From positions 4,676,501 through 4,740,500 of the forward strand of contig NZ_JAHREN010000001.1 of NCBI RefSeq assembly GCF_019084075.1: a DNA stretch of 64,000 nucleotides. The letters are read 5' to 3'. The stretch is from Siccirubricoccus sp. G192 (GTDB lineage Bacteria > Pseudomonadota > Alphaproteobacteria > Acetobacterales > Acetobacteraceae). This document shows, piece by piece, positions 50,223 through 59,087 of the stretch; the first letter of the stretch is position 1, and every line of letters starts with the position of its first letter. A program made the translations under genes and the position numbers. Under the pieces are notes generated by a model. The model saw only the letters and a list, made by a program, of their open reading frames with translations, did not search any database and had not been told where the DNA came from.

Positions 50223-51200
50223 TCAGCCGACCCGGTGCGGCGGCGCCTTGCCCTGCAGCAGCACGGCGTCCAGGTTCTCCAGGCAGCGGAGGCCCATGGC
50301 ATGCCGCGTCTCGATGGTGGCGCTGCCGAGATGCGGCAGCAGCGCCACGTTCTCCAGCGTCAGGTAGCCGGGGTTCACCTTCGGCTCGTTGTCATAGACA
50401 TCGAGGCCGGCGGCGCGGATATGGCCGGAGGCGAGCGCGGCGATCAGCGCCTCGTCATCCACCGAGGGGCCGCGGCCGCTGTTCACCACGATGGCACCCT
50501 GCTGCATGGTGGCGAGCCGCTTGGCATTCAGCCATTTCCGCGTGCCCTCGCCGCCCGGCACATGCATCGACAGGATGTCGATGGTGGCGAGGAAGCGGTC
50601 GTCATCGTCATGGTAGATGGCGCCCTGCTCCAGCTCCGGCGGCAGCCTGTTGATGTCGCGGTAATGGATCTCCATGCGGAAGCCGCGGGCCATCGCCGCC
50701 AACTCGCGCCCGATCCGGCCGAAGCCCAGGATGCCGAGCTTCTTGCCCTCCAGCGTCACGCCCATGAGCTGGGTCGGCGCCCAGCCTTCCCACTTCCCGG
50801 CGCGCACCATCCGCTCCCCCTCGCCGGCGCGGCGGGCGGCCATCAGCATCAGGGTGAAGGCGCATTCGGCGGTGGCGAAGGAGAGCACCTCGGGCGTGTT
50901 CGTCACCACGATGCCGCGCGCCCGGGCGGCAGCGATATCGATATGGTCGGTGCCGACGCTGAAGGTGGTGATGATCTTCACGCTCTCCGGCAGCGCCTTG
51001 ATGCAGGCGGCATCGAAGCGGTCCCCGGCGGCGCCGAGGATGCCGGCGGCGCCGGCCTCGGTGGCGCGCCTGGCGATCTCGGCGCCATCCACCGCCCAAT
51101 GCGCGTCCTGCGGGTTGAGGCGGGCATCGTAATCGCGGGCGGCGCGGGCCTCGATGGCCTCGGGCAGCTTGCGGGTGACGAGCAGGACGGGCTTGGCCAT
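50223..51200 (-). CDS. D-2-hydroxyacid dehydrogenase (glyoxylate/hydroxypyruvate reductase type)
   Basis: This 325-residue NAD(P)-dependent enzyme has the nucleotide motif LGILGFGRIGRELAAMARGF (GxGxxG), the catalytic Arg in IVVNSGRGPSVDD, Glu in GLDVYDNEP and His in LLPHLGSATIETR. The N-terminal half (IITTFSVGTDHIDIAAARAR) is the family-typical substrate domain. It may reduce glyoxylate made by the glycolate oxidase encoded at 37-39 kb, but that is inference. ATG at 51200. Confidence 0.9.
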   Translation of the reverse strand: MAKPVLLVTRKLPEAIEARAARDYDARLNPQDAHWAVDGAEIARRATEAGAAGILGAAGDRFDAACIKALPESVKIITTFSVGTDHIDIAAARARGIVVTNTPEVLSFATAECAFTLMLMAARRAGEGERMVRAGKWEGWAPTQLMGVTLEGKKLGILGFGRIGRELAAMARGFRMEIHYRDINRLPPELEQGAIYHDDDDRFLATIDILSMHVPGGEGTRKWLNAKRLATMQQGAIVVNSGRGPSVDDEALIAALASGHIRAAGLDVYDNEPKVNPGYLTLENVALLPHLGSATIETRHAMGLRCLENLDAVLLQGKAPPHRVG

Positions 51201-51333
51201 GGGGGAGTCTCCTCGGGATTGAGGCTTCCTTACCAGCCCTGCGCCGTCTTGCCAGCCGGGCCCGCGGCGGGCAGGGTCGCGGCTCGCCATGGCCGGGTGG
51301 GCAGGGCCCCGCCCCACTCAGGGAGAGACAAGG

Positions 51334-52125
51334 ATGGATCTGGGCTTGCAGGGCCGCCGCGCCCTGGTGATGGGCGGCACGAAGGGGCTTGGGCGGTCGA
51401 TCGCCGATGCGCTGGCCGAGGAAGGCGCGCATCTGGTCATCAGCGGCCGCGACCAGGGAAGGCTGGACGAGGCGGCGGCGGCGCTGCGGGAAAAGGGCGC
51501 GGCCAGCGCCATCGGCGTGCCCGGCGACGTGGCGAATCCCGAGGACATGGACCGGCTGGCCGATGCCGCCGTGAAGGCCATGGGCGGCGTCGATATCCTG
51601 GTGCTGAACCATGGCGGCCCGCCGCCCTGCACGGCGCTGGAGATGCAGGAGGCCGATCTCATCACCTGGTTCCAGCGCATCACCCTCTCGCCCATCCGCA
51701 TCACCATGCGGCTGCTGCCCGGCATGCGGGAGCGGCAATGGGGCCGGATCATCGTGGTGGGCAGCACCGGGATGCAGCACCCGATCCCGCATCTGGCGCT
51801 CTCCAACACCTTGCGCGCGACCATCTGGTCCTGGCTGAAGACGCTCTCCGGCGAGGTGGCGAAGGACGGGGTGACGATGAACGTGCTGGCGCCCGGCTCC
51901 ATCCGCACCGACCGCACCAAGGACACGCTCGGCAAGACCGCGGAGAAGCGCGGCATCACCATGGAGCAGGCGGAGAAGGAATCCTCGCGCGAAATTCCGG
52001 CCGGGCGCTTCGGCGTGCCGGCGGAATACGGGCCGATGGGCGCCTTCCTCGCCAGCGATCGGGGCAGCTACATCACCGGCAGCATGATCCGCGTCGATGG
52101 CGGCCGGGTGCGCGGGATGCTGTGA
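51334..52125 (+). CDS. Short-chain dehydrogenase, atypical (no YxxxK)
   Basis: This 263-residue SDR has a normal cofactor motif (LVMGGTKGLGRSIADALAEE), LVLNHGG in place of NNAG, and a Ser in IIVVGSTGMQHPIPH, but where YxxxK should follow it has LALSNTLRATIWSW. Such SN-x3-R members are a known divergent subgroup and may use another mechanism. GGGAGAGACAAGG lies upstream of ATG 51334. It ends 3 bp before hyuC, so it belongs to the hydantoinase operon. Confidence 0.85.
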   Translation: MDLGLQGRRALVMGGTKGLGRSIADALAEEGAHLVISGRDQGRLDEAAAALREKGAASAIGVPGDVANPEDMDRLADAAVKAMGGVDILVLNHGGPPPCTALEMQEADLITWFQRITLSPIRITMRLLPGMRERQWGRIIVVGSTGMQHPIPHLALSNTLRATIWSWLKTLSGEVAKDGVTMNVLAPGSIRTDRTKDTLGKTAEKRGITMEQAEKESSREIPAGRFGVPAEYGPMGAFLASDRGSYITGSMIRVDGGRVRGML

Positions 52126-52128
52126 GCC

Positions 52129-53394
52129 ATGATCCCGAACCTCACCCCTGACGTCGCGCTCGCCGAGCGGCTTTTCGCCGAGCTCCGGGCACGGAGCTTC
52201 GATGGCACCGGCATCACCCGCGAAGCCTATGGACCGGGCGAGCGCATGGCGCATGCGCTGATGCGGGAGACCGCCGATGGGCTGGGGCTGGAGGTGCGGG
52301 CGGACCCGGTCGGCAACCTGTACATGACCCTGCCGGGCACCGACCGGGCGGCGAAGCGCGTGCTGCTCGGCAGCCATCTCGACAGCGTGCGGCAGGGCGG
52401 CAATTTCGATGGCGCGGCCGGCGTGCTGGCCGGGCTCGCCGCCGTGGCCGGGCTGAAGCAGGCGGGCTTCACCCCGGGCCGCGATATCACGGTGATGGTG
52501 ACGCGGGCGGAGGAAGCGGGGGCCTGGTTCCCCACCTCCTACCCCGGCAGCCGCGGCGCGCTCGGCACCCTGCCGGCGGAGGAATTGCAGATCCGCCGCA
52601 TGGACAGCGGCAGGACGCTCGCCGAGCACATGCGGGAGGAAGGCTTCGATCCCGCCCATGTGGAGCGTGGTGGCAAGGAACTCGGCCCCGACAATGTCGC
52701 GGCCTTCCTGGAGGTGCATATCGAACAGGGGCCGGTGCTGGAGGCGGAGGGCATCCCCATCGGCATCGTCACCGGCATCCCCGGCAGCCGGCGGCTGCGC
52801 CAGGGGCGGGTGCTCGGCGAATACAACCATTCCGGCGGCACGCCCCGGAAATACCGGCGCGACGCGGCGATCGCCCTGGCCGACCTCGCCTATCATCTGG
52901 ACGAGACCTGGTGCCGGCTGGAGGCGGAGGGCCACCACCTGGTCTGCACCTTTTGCACAATGGCCACCACGGCCGAGGCGGGCTTCACCAAGATCCCCGG
53001 CGAGGCCACCTTCCAGTTGGATGTGCGCAGCGTGAACCTGCACAGCTGCGATGCGGTCTTCGAGGTGCTGTATGACCGGGTGGCGCAGATCGAGGCGCGG
53101 CGCGGCGTGCGCTTCGATCTCGGGCCGGAGGGCGGCAGCCGCCCCGGCCCGATGGATGCCGGCGTGCAGGCGGGGCTGAGACGCGCGGCGGAGGCGCTTG
53201 CCATCCCCTATCGGGCGATGGCCTCCGGCGGCGGCCATGATGCGGCGGCCTTCGCCCAGGCCGGCGTGCCGGCCGGCATGCTGTTCGTCAGGAACCAGCA
53301 CGGCAGCCACAACCCGAAGGAAGACATGCGGATCGAGGATTTCGCGGCGGCCTGCGCGGTCGCCCAGCGCTTCGCGGCGGAACTCGCGCAGTGA
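52129..53394 (+). CDS. hyuC: N-carbamoyl-amino-acid hydrolase, M20-type zinc amidase
   Basis: This 421-residue enzyme hydrolyses N-carbamoyl or similar amides of amino acids. It has the metal-binding GSHLDSVRQGGNFDGAAGV (His and Asp), the Glu pair TRAEEAGAWF, the second-metal His in LEVHIEQGPVLE, and the substrate domain with GEYNHSGGTPRKYRRDAA. The His near the end (NQHGSHNPKEDM) completes the site. The family covers carbamoylases, allantoate amidohydrolase and ureidoglycolate hydrolase. It overlaps hyuA by 4 bp (GTGA). Confidence 0.88.
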   Translation: MIPNLTPDVALAERLFAELRARSFDGTGITREAYGPGERMAHALMRETADGLGLEVRADPVGNLYMTLPGTDRAAKRVLLGSHLDSVRQGGNFDGAAGVLAGLAAVAGLKQAGFTPGRDITVMVTRAEEAGAWFPTSYPGSRGALGTLPAEELQIRRMDSGRTLAEHMREEGFDPAHVERGGKELGPDNVAAFLEVHIEQGPVLEAEGIPIGIVTGIPGSRRLRQGRVLGEYNHSGGTPRKYRRDAAIALADLAYHLDETWCRLEAEGHHLVCTFCTMATTAEAGFTKIPGEATFQLDVRSVNLHSCDAVFEVLYDRVAQIEARRGVRFDLGPEGGSRPGPMDAGVQAGLRRAAEALAIPYRAMASGGGHDAAAFAQAGVPAGMLFVRNQHGSHNPKEDMRIEDFAAACAVAQRFAAELAQ

Positions 53395-55493
53395 CGGCAG
53401 GCCTGGCAGCCGAGGGCGGCAGCGCCGCCCGTCTTGCGGTGGATATCGGCGGCACCTTCACCGACCTCGCCATCGAGCAGGACGACCAGCGCTGGACCGC
53501 CAAGGTGCTCACCACCCCCGCCGCCCCGGAACAGGGCGTACTGGCCGGCGTGCGGGCGGTGCTGGGCAATGCCGGCATGGCGCCGGGCGACATCGCCATG
53601 GTGATCCACGGCACCACGCTCGCCACCAATGCCATCATCGAGCGCAAGGGCGCCCGCACCGCGCTGCTGACCACCGAGGGTTTCCGCGACGTGCTGGCGC
53701 TCGGCAACGAGTCCCGCTACGACCAGTACGACCTGAACATCAGCCTGCCGGAGCCGCTGGTGCCGCGCCGCTGGCGCCTGCCCGTGCCGGAACGGCTCGA
53801 CAATACCGGCGCCGTGCTGCTGCCGCTGGACGAAGCCGCGGTGGCGCGGCAGGTGGCGTTCATGCGGGCGGAGGGGATCGAGGCGGTCGCCATCGGCTTC
53901 CTGCATGGCTTCGTGAACCCGGCGCATGAGCGCCAGGCCGCCGCCATCCTGCGCCGGCTCTGGCCGGAGGTGCCGGTCTCGCTGAGCAGCGAGGTCTCGC
54001 CCGAGATGCGGGAATGGGAGCGGTTCAGCACCACCGCCGCCAATGCCTATGTGCAGCCGCTGATGGCCAGCTATCTCGGCCGGCTGGAGGTCGGGCTGCG
54101 CGAGGCGGGGCTGGCCTGCCCGCTCTTCATGATGCTCTCGGGCGGCGGGCTCACCACGCTCGAGACCGCGGCGCGCTTCCCGATCCGGCTGGTGGAGAGC
54201 GGCCCGGCGGGCGGCGCCATCTTCTCCGCGCATGTGGCGCGGCAGCGCGGGTTCGACCGGGTGCTGTCCTTCGACATGGGCGGCACCACGGCGAAGATCT
54301 GCCTGATCGACGACTACCGGCCCCAGGCCAGCCGGACCTTCGAGGTGGCGCGGGTCGGCCGCTTCAAGAAGGGCTCCGGCTTGCCGCTGCGCATCCCGGT
54401 GATCGAGATGGTGGAGATCGGCGCCGGGGGCGGCTCCATCGCGCAGGTGGATGGCATGGGCCGCATCCAGGTGGGGCCGGAAAGCGCCGGCGCCGTTCCC
54501 GGCCCGGCCTGCTACGGCCGCGGCGGGGCCAGGCCGGCGGTGACGGATGCCAACCTGGCGCTCGGCCGCTACGACCCCGCGAATTTCGCCGGCGGTTCGC
54601 TCCGCCTCTACCCGGAGCCGGCGCGGGATGCGCTGGCGGCGCAGGTCGGCGGCCGGCTTGGCCTTTCGCCGGAGATGGCGGCGCTCGGCGTGGTGGAGAT
54701 GGTGGACGAGAACATGGCGAATGCCGCCCGCGTCCATGCCATCGAGAGCGGCAAGGGCTTCGAGGGCCGCACCCTGATCGCCTTCGGCGGCGGCGGGCCG
54801 GTGCATGGCACGCGGGTGGCGGAGAAGATCGGCATCCGCCGCCTGCTGGTGCCGAGCGGCGCCGGCGTCGGCAGCGCCATCGGCTTCCTGCGCGCGCCGG
54901 TGGCCTATGAGGTGGTGCGGAGCCTCTACCAGCGCTTCGCCAGCTTCGACGTGCCGGCGGTGAATGCGCTGCTGGCCGGCATGGCGGAGGAGGCGATAAC
55001 GGTGGTCTCGCAGGGCGCCTTGGGCGCGCCGACCGTGGAGCACCGGCTGGCCTATATGCGCTATGTCGGCCAGGGCCACGAGATCGCGGTGCCGCTGCCG
55101 GCGCGCGACCTGACGGCAGCGGATGTGCGGGAGATCCGCGCGCTCTATGACGTCGAGTACACGAAGTTCTACGACCGCCCCGTCCCCGGCAGCGACGTGG
55201 AGGTGCTGAGCTTCGCCGTGACGGTGGCGACGACGACGGAAGCGATCGAGCCCGTCGCCAGGGTGGTCCCCGCCCCCGCCCCTGCTCCGATCCGCACCCA
55301 GATGGTGCGCGACACCGCGACGGGCGAGGTGACGGAATGGCCGGTCTACGACCGCACCGCCATGGCGTCGGGCGCGAGCGTGGCGGGGCCGTGCATCGTG
55401 GCGGAAGACGAGACGAGCACGCTGGTGGGGCCGGGGTGGTCCTGCCGGATGGATGGGTTGAGAAATCTCGAGTTACTGCAGTACGGCACGTGA
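53391..55493 (+). CDS. hyuA: Hydantoinase/oxoprolinase subunit A
   Basis: This 700-residue ATP-dependent hydantoinase/5-oxoprolinase large subunit has the N-terminal nucleotide motif LAVDIGGTFTDLAIEQDDQR, VIHGTTLATNAIIERKGART, then SGGGLTTLETAARFPIRLVE and LSFDMGGTTAKICLIDDYRP and AFGGGGPVHGTRVAEKIGIR. It opens cyclic imides or lactams together with HyuB. GTG start overlapping hyuC. The last codons (RNLELLQYGT) are unlike the usual C terminus and use AGA and TTA, so the 3' end seems altered by the AT-rich insertion that follows. Confidence 0.92.
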   Translation: MTAGLAAEGGSAARLAVDIGGTFTDLAIEQDDQRWTAKVLTTPAAPEQGVLAGVRAVLGNAGMAPGDIAMVIHGTTLATNAIIERKGARTALLTTEGFRDVLALGNESRYDQYDLNISLPEPLVPRRWRLPVPERLDNTGAVLLPLDEAAVARQVAFMRAEGIEAVAIGFLHGFVNPAHERQAAAILRRLWPEVPVSLSSEVSPEMREWERFSTTAANAYVQPLMASYLGRLEVGLREAGLACPLFMMLSGGGLTTLETAARFPIRLVESGPAGGAIFSAHVARQRGFDRVLSFDMGGTTAKICLIDDYRPQASRTFEVARVGRFKKGSGLPLRIPVIEMVEIGAGGGSIAQVDGMGRIQVGPESAGAVPGPACYGRGGARPAVTDANLALGRYDPANFAGGSLRLYPEPARDALAAQVGGRLGLSPEMAALGVVEMVDENMANAARVHAIESGKGFEGRTLIAFGGGGPVHGTRVAEKIGIRRLLVPSGAGVGSAIGFLRAPVAYEVVRSLYQRFASFDVPAVNALLAGMAEEAITVVSQGALGAPTVEHRLAYMRYVGQGHEIAVPLPARDLTAADVREIRALYDVEYTKFYDRPVPGSDVEVLSFAVTVATTTEAIEPVARVVPAPAPAPIRTQMVRDTATGEVTEWPVYDRTAMASGASVAGPCIVAEDETSTLVGPGWSCRMDGLRNLELLQYGT

Positions 55494-55540
55494 ATTCGTT
55501 TGCACTGGTGCTGCGGATACTTCTTGTGTGGAGCGCGGAG

Positions 55541-56368
55541 ATGGCACAGGCACTGGTTACGATGGTTTCGCTACTCGCCTTTGCCCTCTTAATAAGCGGC
55601 AAATTGCACGCACAGGTGCCCGAAGCCGCTGACGCGTTGCGTTTGATCAGAGAGACCGCTGATGGTCTTTGCGAGAGAATACCGCTTGAGCGTACAAATT
55701 CCGGCATGCGCCTAAGCGGACAGGCGGAAGCCGAACTACGCGGGGTGCTAGCCCGCCTCAGCGCCCTTGGGGTACGAGGAGCAGTCCAGTATGAGCAGAC
55801 GGCGGAGTCCAGGGCAGTACTCGAGGGTGACATAGTAAGGGCGTTAGGCCAGCGAGACACGTGCAAATTGAGTGTTTTCCACGCACTGATTGACCGATTG
55901 CTCCCGACGCACAGAAGTCAAGCACCATCAAATGTTATAATGCGAACAAACATAGAAGGAATCTTCATCGGGAGTTTATTAGAGCAGATTTCTGCTCGCA
56001 GGGATCTAGAATTCGGCATCACAGACACTAAAGAAGTATTTGCAAGAAAGAGAACGGTGTATTTAGCTGGACCTCAAGGCGCGCACACCACCATAAATGC
56101 AGAAGTCATTTACAATCTGAGAAATAACGAAGTTTATCGCATTATGCTTTGGCTCGACGAGCAGGCAACTTGGTGCGCTAGAAATCCAAATTTAGTTTTT
56201 AATCAACTCACTTATGAATGGGGCCGGCCGGTGGCTGAATCGAGAGGTTCAGAACACAATTCTTTTTCTTTTCAGAGCGATCGTATCCAGGTCAAGCATT
56301 ACCTCCGCTCTTTTCAGGCGGGCGCCTGGAATTGTCCCTCTTATATTGAGTACATGATTAGAGACTAA
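55541..56368 (+). CDS. Secreted protein of unknown function in an AT-rich insert between hyuA and hyuB
   Basis: This 275-residue protein begins with a signal peptide (MAQALVTMVSLLAFALLISG, cleavage at LHA-Q), then a helical region (RLIRETADGLCERIPLERTN ... AELRGVLARLSALG) and a C-terminal domain with VYLAGPQGAHTTINAEVIYN. No family recognised. Codon use and GC are sharply lower than on both sides, with many A/T third positions. An alternative GTG at 55490 overlaps the hyuA stop and adds 17 residues. It separates two genes normally adjacent, so it was probably acquired by insertion. Confidence 0.7.
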   Translation: MAQALVTMVSLLAFALLISGKLHAQVPEAADALRLIRETADGLCERIPLERTNSGMRLSGQAEAELRGVLARLSALGVRGAVQYEQTAESRAVLEGDIVRALGQRDTCKLSVFHALIDRLLPTHRSQAPSNVIMRTNIEGIFIGSLLEQISARRDLEFGITDTKEVFARKRTVYLAGPQGAHTTINAEVIYNLRNNEVYRIMLWLDEQATWCARNPNLVFNQLTYEWGRPVAESRGSEHNSFSFQSDRIQVKHYLRSFQAGAWNCPSYIEYMIRD

Positions 56369-56406
56369 AACAAGGCTCAATGGCCCACTCGTAGGAGAAT
56401 TAGCCC

Positions 56407-58071
56407 ATGCAGGACGCCCTTGGTTTGGCCACCATCCAGCGCCAGATCCAGTGGAACCGCCTGATCGCGGTGGTGGAGGAACAGGCGCAGACCATGATCC
56501 GCACCGCCTTCAGCACCACGGTGCGGGAGGCAGGCGATCTCTCCGCCGGCATCTTCGATCTGCAGGGGCGGATGCTGGCCCAGGCCGTCACCGGCACGCC
56601 GGGCCATGTCAATTCCATGATGGAGAGCGTCGGCCATTTCCTGGCGAAATTTCCGGCCGCCGGCATGCGGCCGGGCGACCACTACATCACCAACGACCCC
56701 TGGCTCGGCACCGGCCACCTGCACGACCTGACGGTGGTGACGCCCGCCTTCCGCAACGGCGCCATCGTCGGCCTCTTTGCCAATACGGCGCATATCATCG
56801 ATATCGGCGGCCTCGGCATGGGGCCCGAGGGGCGCAGCGTCTTCGAGGAGGGGCTCTACATCCCCATCGTGAAGTGCTTCGACCGCGACGTGCCGAACGA
56901 GACCTTCTTCGACTTCATCCGGGCAGGCAGCCGCACCCCGGTGGAGCTGGAGGGCGACATCTACTCGCTTTGCGCCTGCAACGATGCCGGCGCCAAGCGG
57001 CTGGTGGAGATGCTGGACGAATTCGGCATGGACAGCCTCGACCCGCTGGCCGACTACATCTTCACCAGCAGCCTGCGGGCGACGCTGGAGGAGATCGCCC
57101 GGATTCCAGCCGGCACCTATCGCGCACAGATCAAGTCCGATGGCTATGAATCCGAGGTCACGCTGAATGCCGCGATGACGGTGCATCCCGACCGCATCGT
57201 GGTGGATTACGCCGGCACCTCCGGCCTCTCGGGCCGCGGCATCAATGTGCCGCCGGCCTATTGCCGCGCCTATTCCTGCTTCGGGATCAAATGCGTCGTG
57301 GCACCGGAAGTCCCGAACAACTGGGCCTCGCTCTCGCCTTTCCATATGGAGATTCCGGAGGGCTGCATCCTGAACGCGCCGCGGCCCTACCCTGTCAGCG
57401 TGCGGCACGTGGTCGGGCAATTGCTGCCGGACCTGATGATGGGCTGCCTGCACCAGGCGGTGCCGGGGCGGGTGAATGCCGAGGGCTCCTCGGCGCTCTG
57501 GAACCCGCCGCTGCGTGGCGGCGCGCAGGTCTCCGGCCAGGCAGCGGAGGTCGAGGATTTCGAGATCATCACCTTCAATTCCGGCGGCACCGGCGCCCGC
57601 CCGGCTAAGGACGGGCTGGACGGCATCGCCTTCCCCTCGGGCGTCCGCACCATGCCGGTGGAAGCCACGGAGAACGTCGCGCCGGTGATCTTCTGGCGGA
57701 AGGAGTTGCGCCCGGACAGCGCCGGCCCCGGCCGCACCCGCGGCGGCTTCGGCCAGGTGATGGAGATCGGCGCCAAGGGCGATGCCGAATTCGCGGTGAA
57801 TGCCATCTTCGACCGGGTGGCCAATGCACCGAAAGGGCGCGAGGGCGGCGGCGACGGGGCCAATGGCTGGGTCGGGTTGAACGACCCGAACGGCACGCCG
57901 CTGCGCACCAAGGGCTTCCAGATCATCCCGAAGGGCCGGCGGCTGCTGCTGAAGCTGCCCGGTGGCGGGGGGATGGGCGACCCGAAGGCGCGCGATCCGG
58001 CGCTGGTGCGGCGGGATGTGGCGGATGGGCTGGTGAGCGAGGCGGCGGCGCGGGAGATCTACGGGGCCTGA
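56407..58071 (+). CDS. hyuB: Hydantoinase/oxoprolinase subunit B
   Basis: This 554-residue partner of HyuA starts LATIQRQIQWNRLIAVVEEQ and has AQTMIRTAFSTTVREAGDLS, HYITNDPWLGTGHLHDLTVV, ANTAHIIDIGGLGMGPEGRS and GSRTPVELEGDIYSLCACND. The C-terminal glycine-rich LLLKLPGGGGMGDPKARDP is typical. Normal length. The ATG follows TAGGAG. It ends 13 bp into the 3' end of the reverse-strand cassette. Confidence 0.92.
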   Translation: MQDALGLATIQRQIQWNRLIAVVEEQAQTMIRTAFSTTVREAGDLSAGIFDLQGRMLAQAVTGTPGHVNSMMESVGHFLAKFPAAGMRPGDHYITNDPWLGTGHLHDLTVVTPAFRNGAIVGLFANTAHIIDIGGLGMGPEGRSVFEEGLYIPIVKCFDRDVPNETFFDFIRAGSRTPVELEGDIYSLCACNDAGAKRLVEMLDEFGMDSLDPLADYIFTSSLRATLEEIARIPAGTYRAQIKSDGYESEVTLNAAMTVHPDRIVVDYAGTSGLSGRGINVPPAYCRAYSCFGIKCVVAPEVPNNWASLSPFHMEIPEGCILNAPRPYPVSVRHVVGQLLPDLMMGCLHQAVPGRVNAEGSSALWNPPLRGGAQVSGQAAEVEDFEIITFNSGGTGARPAKDGLDGIAFPSGVRTMPVEATENVAPVIFWRKELRPDSAGPGRTRGGFGQVMEIGAKGDAEFAVNAIFDRVANAPKGREGGGDGANGWVGLNDPNGTPLRTKGFQIIPKGRRLLLKLPGGGGMGDPKARDPALVRRDVADGLVSEAAAREIYGA

Positions 58072-58671
58072 GGCTCGGGGTCGCGCTTCGGTGGCCCACC
58101 AATAATCCCTGAAGGGATGGCAGCACGCTCCAACCCCGGCAAGGGCTGGGGCATGTCCTCGGTGCGGATGACGGCGGCGCGAAAGAGGGCGCAGTCGCCG
58201 GCAACCGAGAAGCCGCTCGGGTAGACGACCCGGCCACCCGGCAGCCGGTCGGGGGGTATGCCGCAGGTCGTCTTGTAGTTCCCCAACAGCCGGCGCAGCC
58301 CCTCGGGAGGGGGGGCCGCAGCCGTGGGCCGTGTATCCATTCGCGACCGAGTCTGCGATCCGCCGTTCCATGTTGAGGGTGAAGTTGGTCCAGTCCCAGC
58401 GGTCTTTGCCGTCGAATACCGGCCACAGAGGGATAAGGATGGTATTACCGAACCGCCAGTACCGGAACCCGCCCTCGTCCATGGCGCTTGTGAACATCTC
58501 GATGTATTCCAGGCGCAGCGGCCCTTCCAATTGTGGTGGTCCGCCGAGGCCCCACTTCGGAGTGCGCCCGCAACTCGGCTTGTAGACCTGTGTCGGCACA
58601 AGCGTTGCCACGACCAAGAGCGCTGCGCCGAAGCCAAAGCTTATTGCAATCCACTTCGAGCGCCGCCGCAT
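58059..58671 (-). CDS. Hypothetical membrane-anchored protein (frame broken by one extra base)
   Basis: This protein of about 203 residues has an N-terminal membrane anchor (AISFGFGAALLVVATLVPTQ) followed by an unrecognised domain (EYIEMFTSAMDEGGFRYWRF then GNTILIPLWPVFDGKDRWDW). The frame shifts at a 7-G run (58309-58315); with six bases it reads GPPPEGLRRLLGNYKTTCGI and ends RDPEPQAP. The ATG at 58671 follows GAGGGG. It is the last gene of the reverse-strand cassette, and its stop lies inside hyuB. Confidence 0.6.
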
Positions 58672-59079
58672 ACGAATGCCCCTCAACGGATGCGGCCCCA
58701 GGATGCGCTCTGCAGCGTCAGCGTGCCATTTGGCCCGTAGCGCAGTTCGGCCTGTACATCCTGGGAACGATCATAGCTCATACGGAAAGGTGCGGCTTCA
58801 CCAGCCCGCTCCAGAATTTCGGCTGCATCGCGGCCAGGCTGGCCCGGGTTGAAGTCGAAGATTTCCTTGGGACCAAAACCGTGCGCCACGGTGCCTCGGA
58901 TCGTGAGCATGTCACCATTGCGCTCGGCACTGAAGGTTCCATCCGATTTGATAGCGCTCCGGCCGAAGGCCAAATAGGTGGATGGCCGACTCGCAGTTGC
59001 GGGTGTGTCCCAATAATCATCGAAGTTGAAGGTTTCTCCTTCCTGCAATCCAAGAAGCCCCTCGTTAACACCTCGGTTA

Positions 59080-59087
59080 TTGGTGCG
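59080..59087. repeat. Left copy of the 8-bp target-site duplication
   Basis: TTGGTGCG immediately before the element, repeated exactly at 60462-60469 after it. Eight base pairs is the usual IS256-family duplication length. Confidence 0.9.

Noticed and set aside
49068..52151. 1027-codon open frame spanning several genes
   Set aside because: It overlaps four well-supported genes in other frames and its product is low-complexity.
58683..59048. Separate small 121-aa gene starting at TTG
   Set aside because: The frame continues upstream to the IS end and joins the part beyond the element, so it is the 3' half of a split gene.
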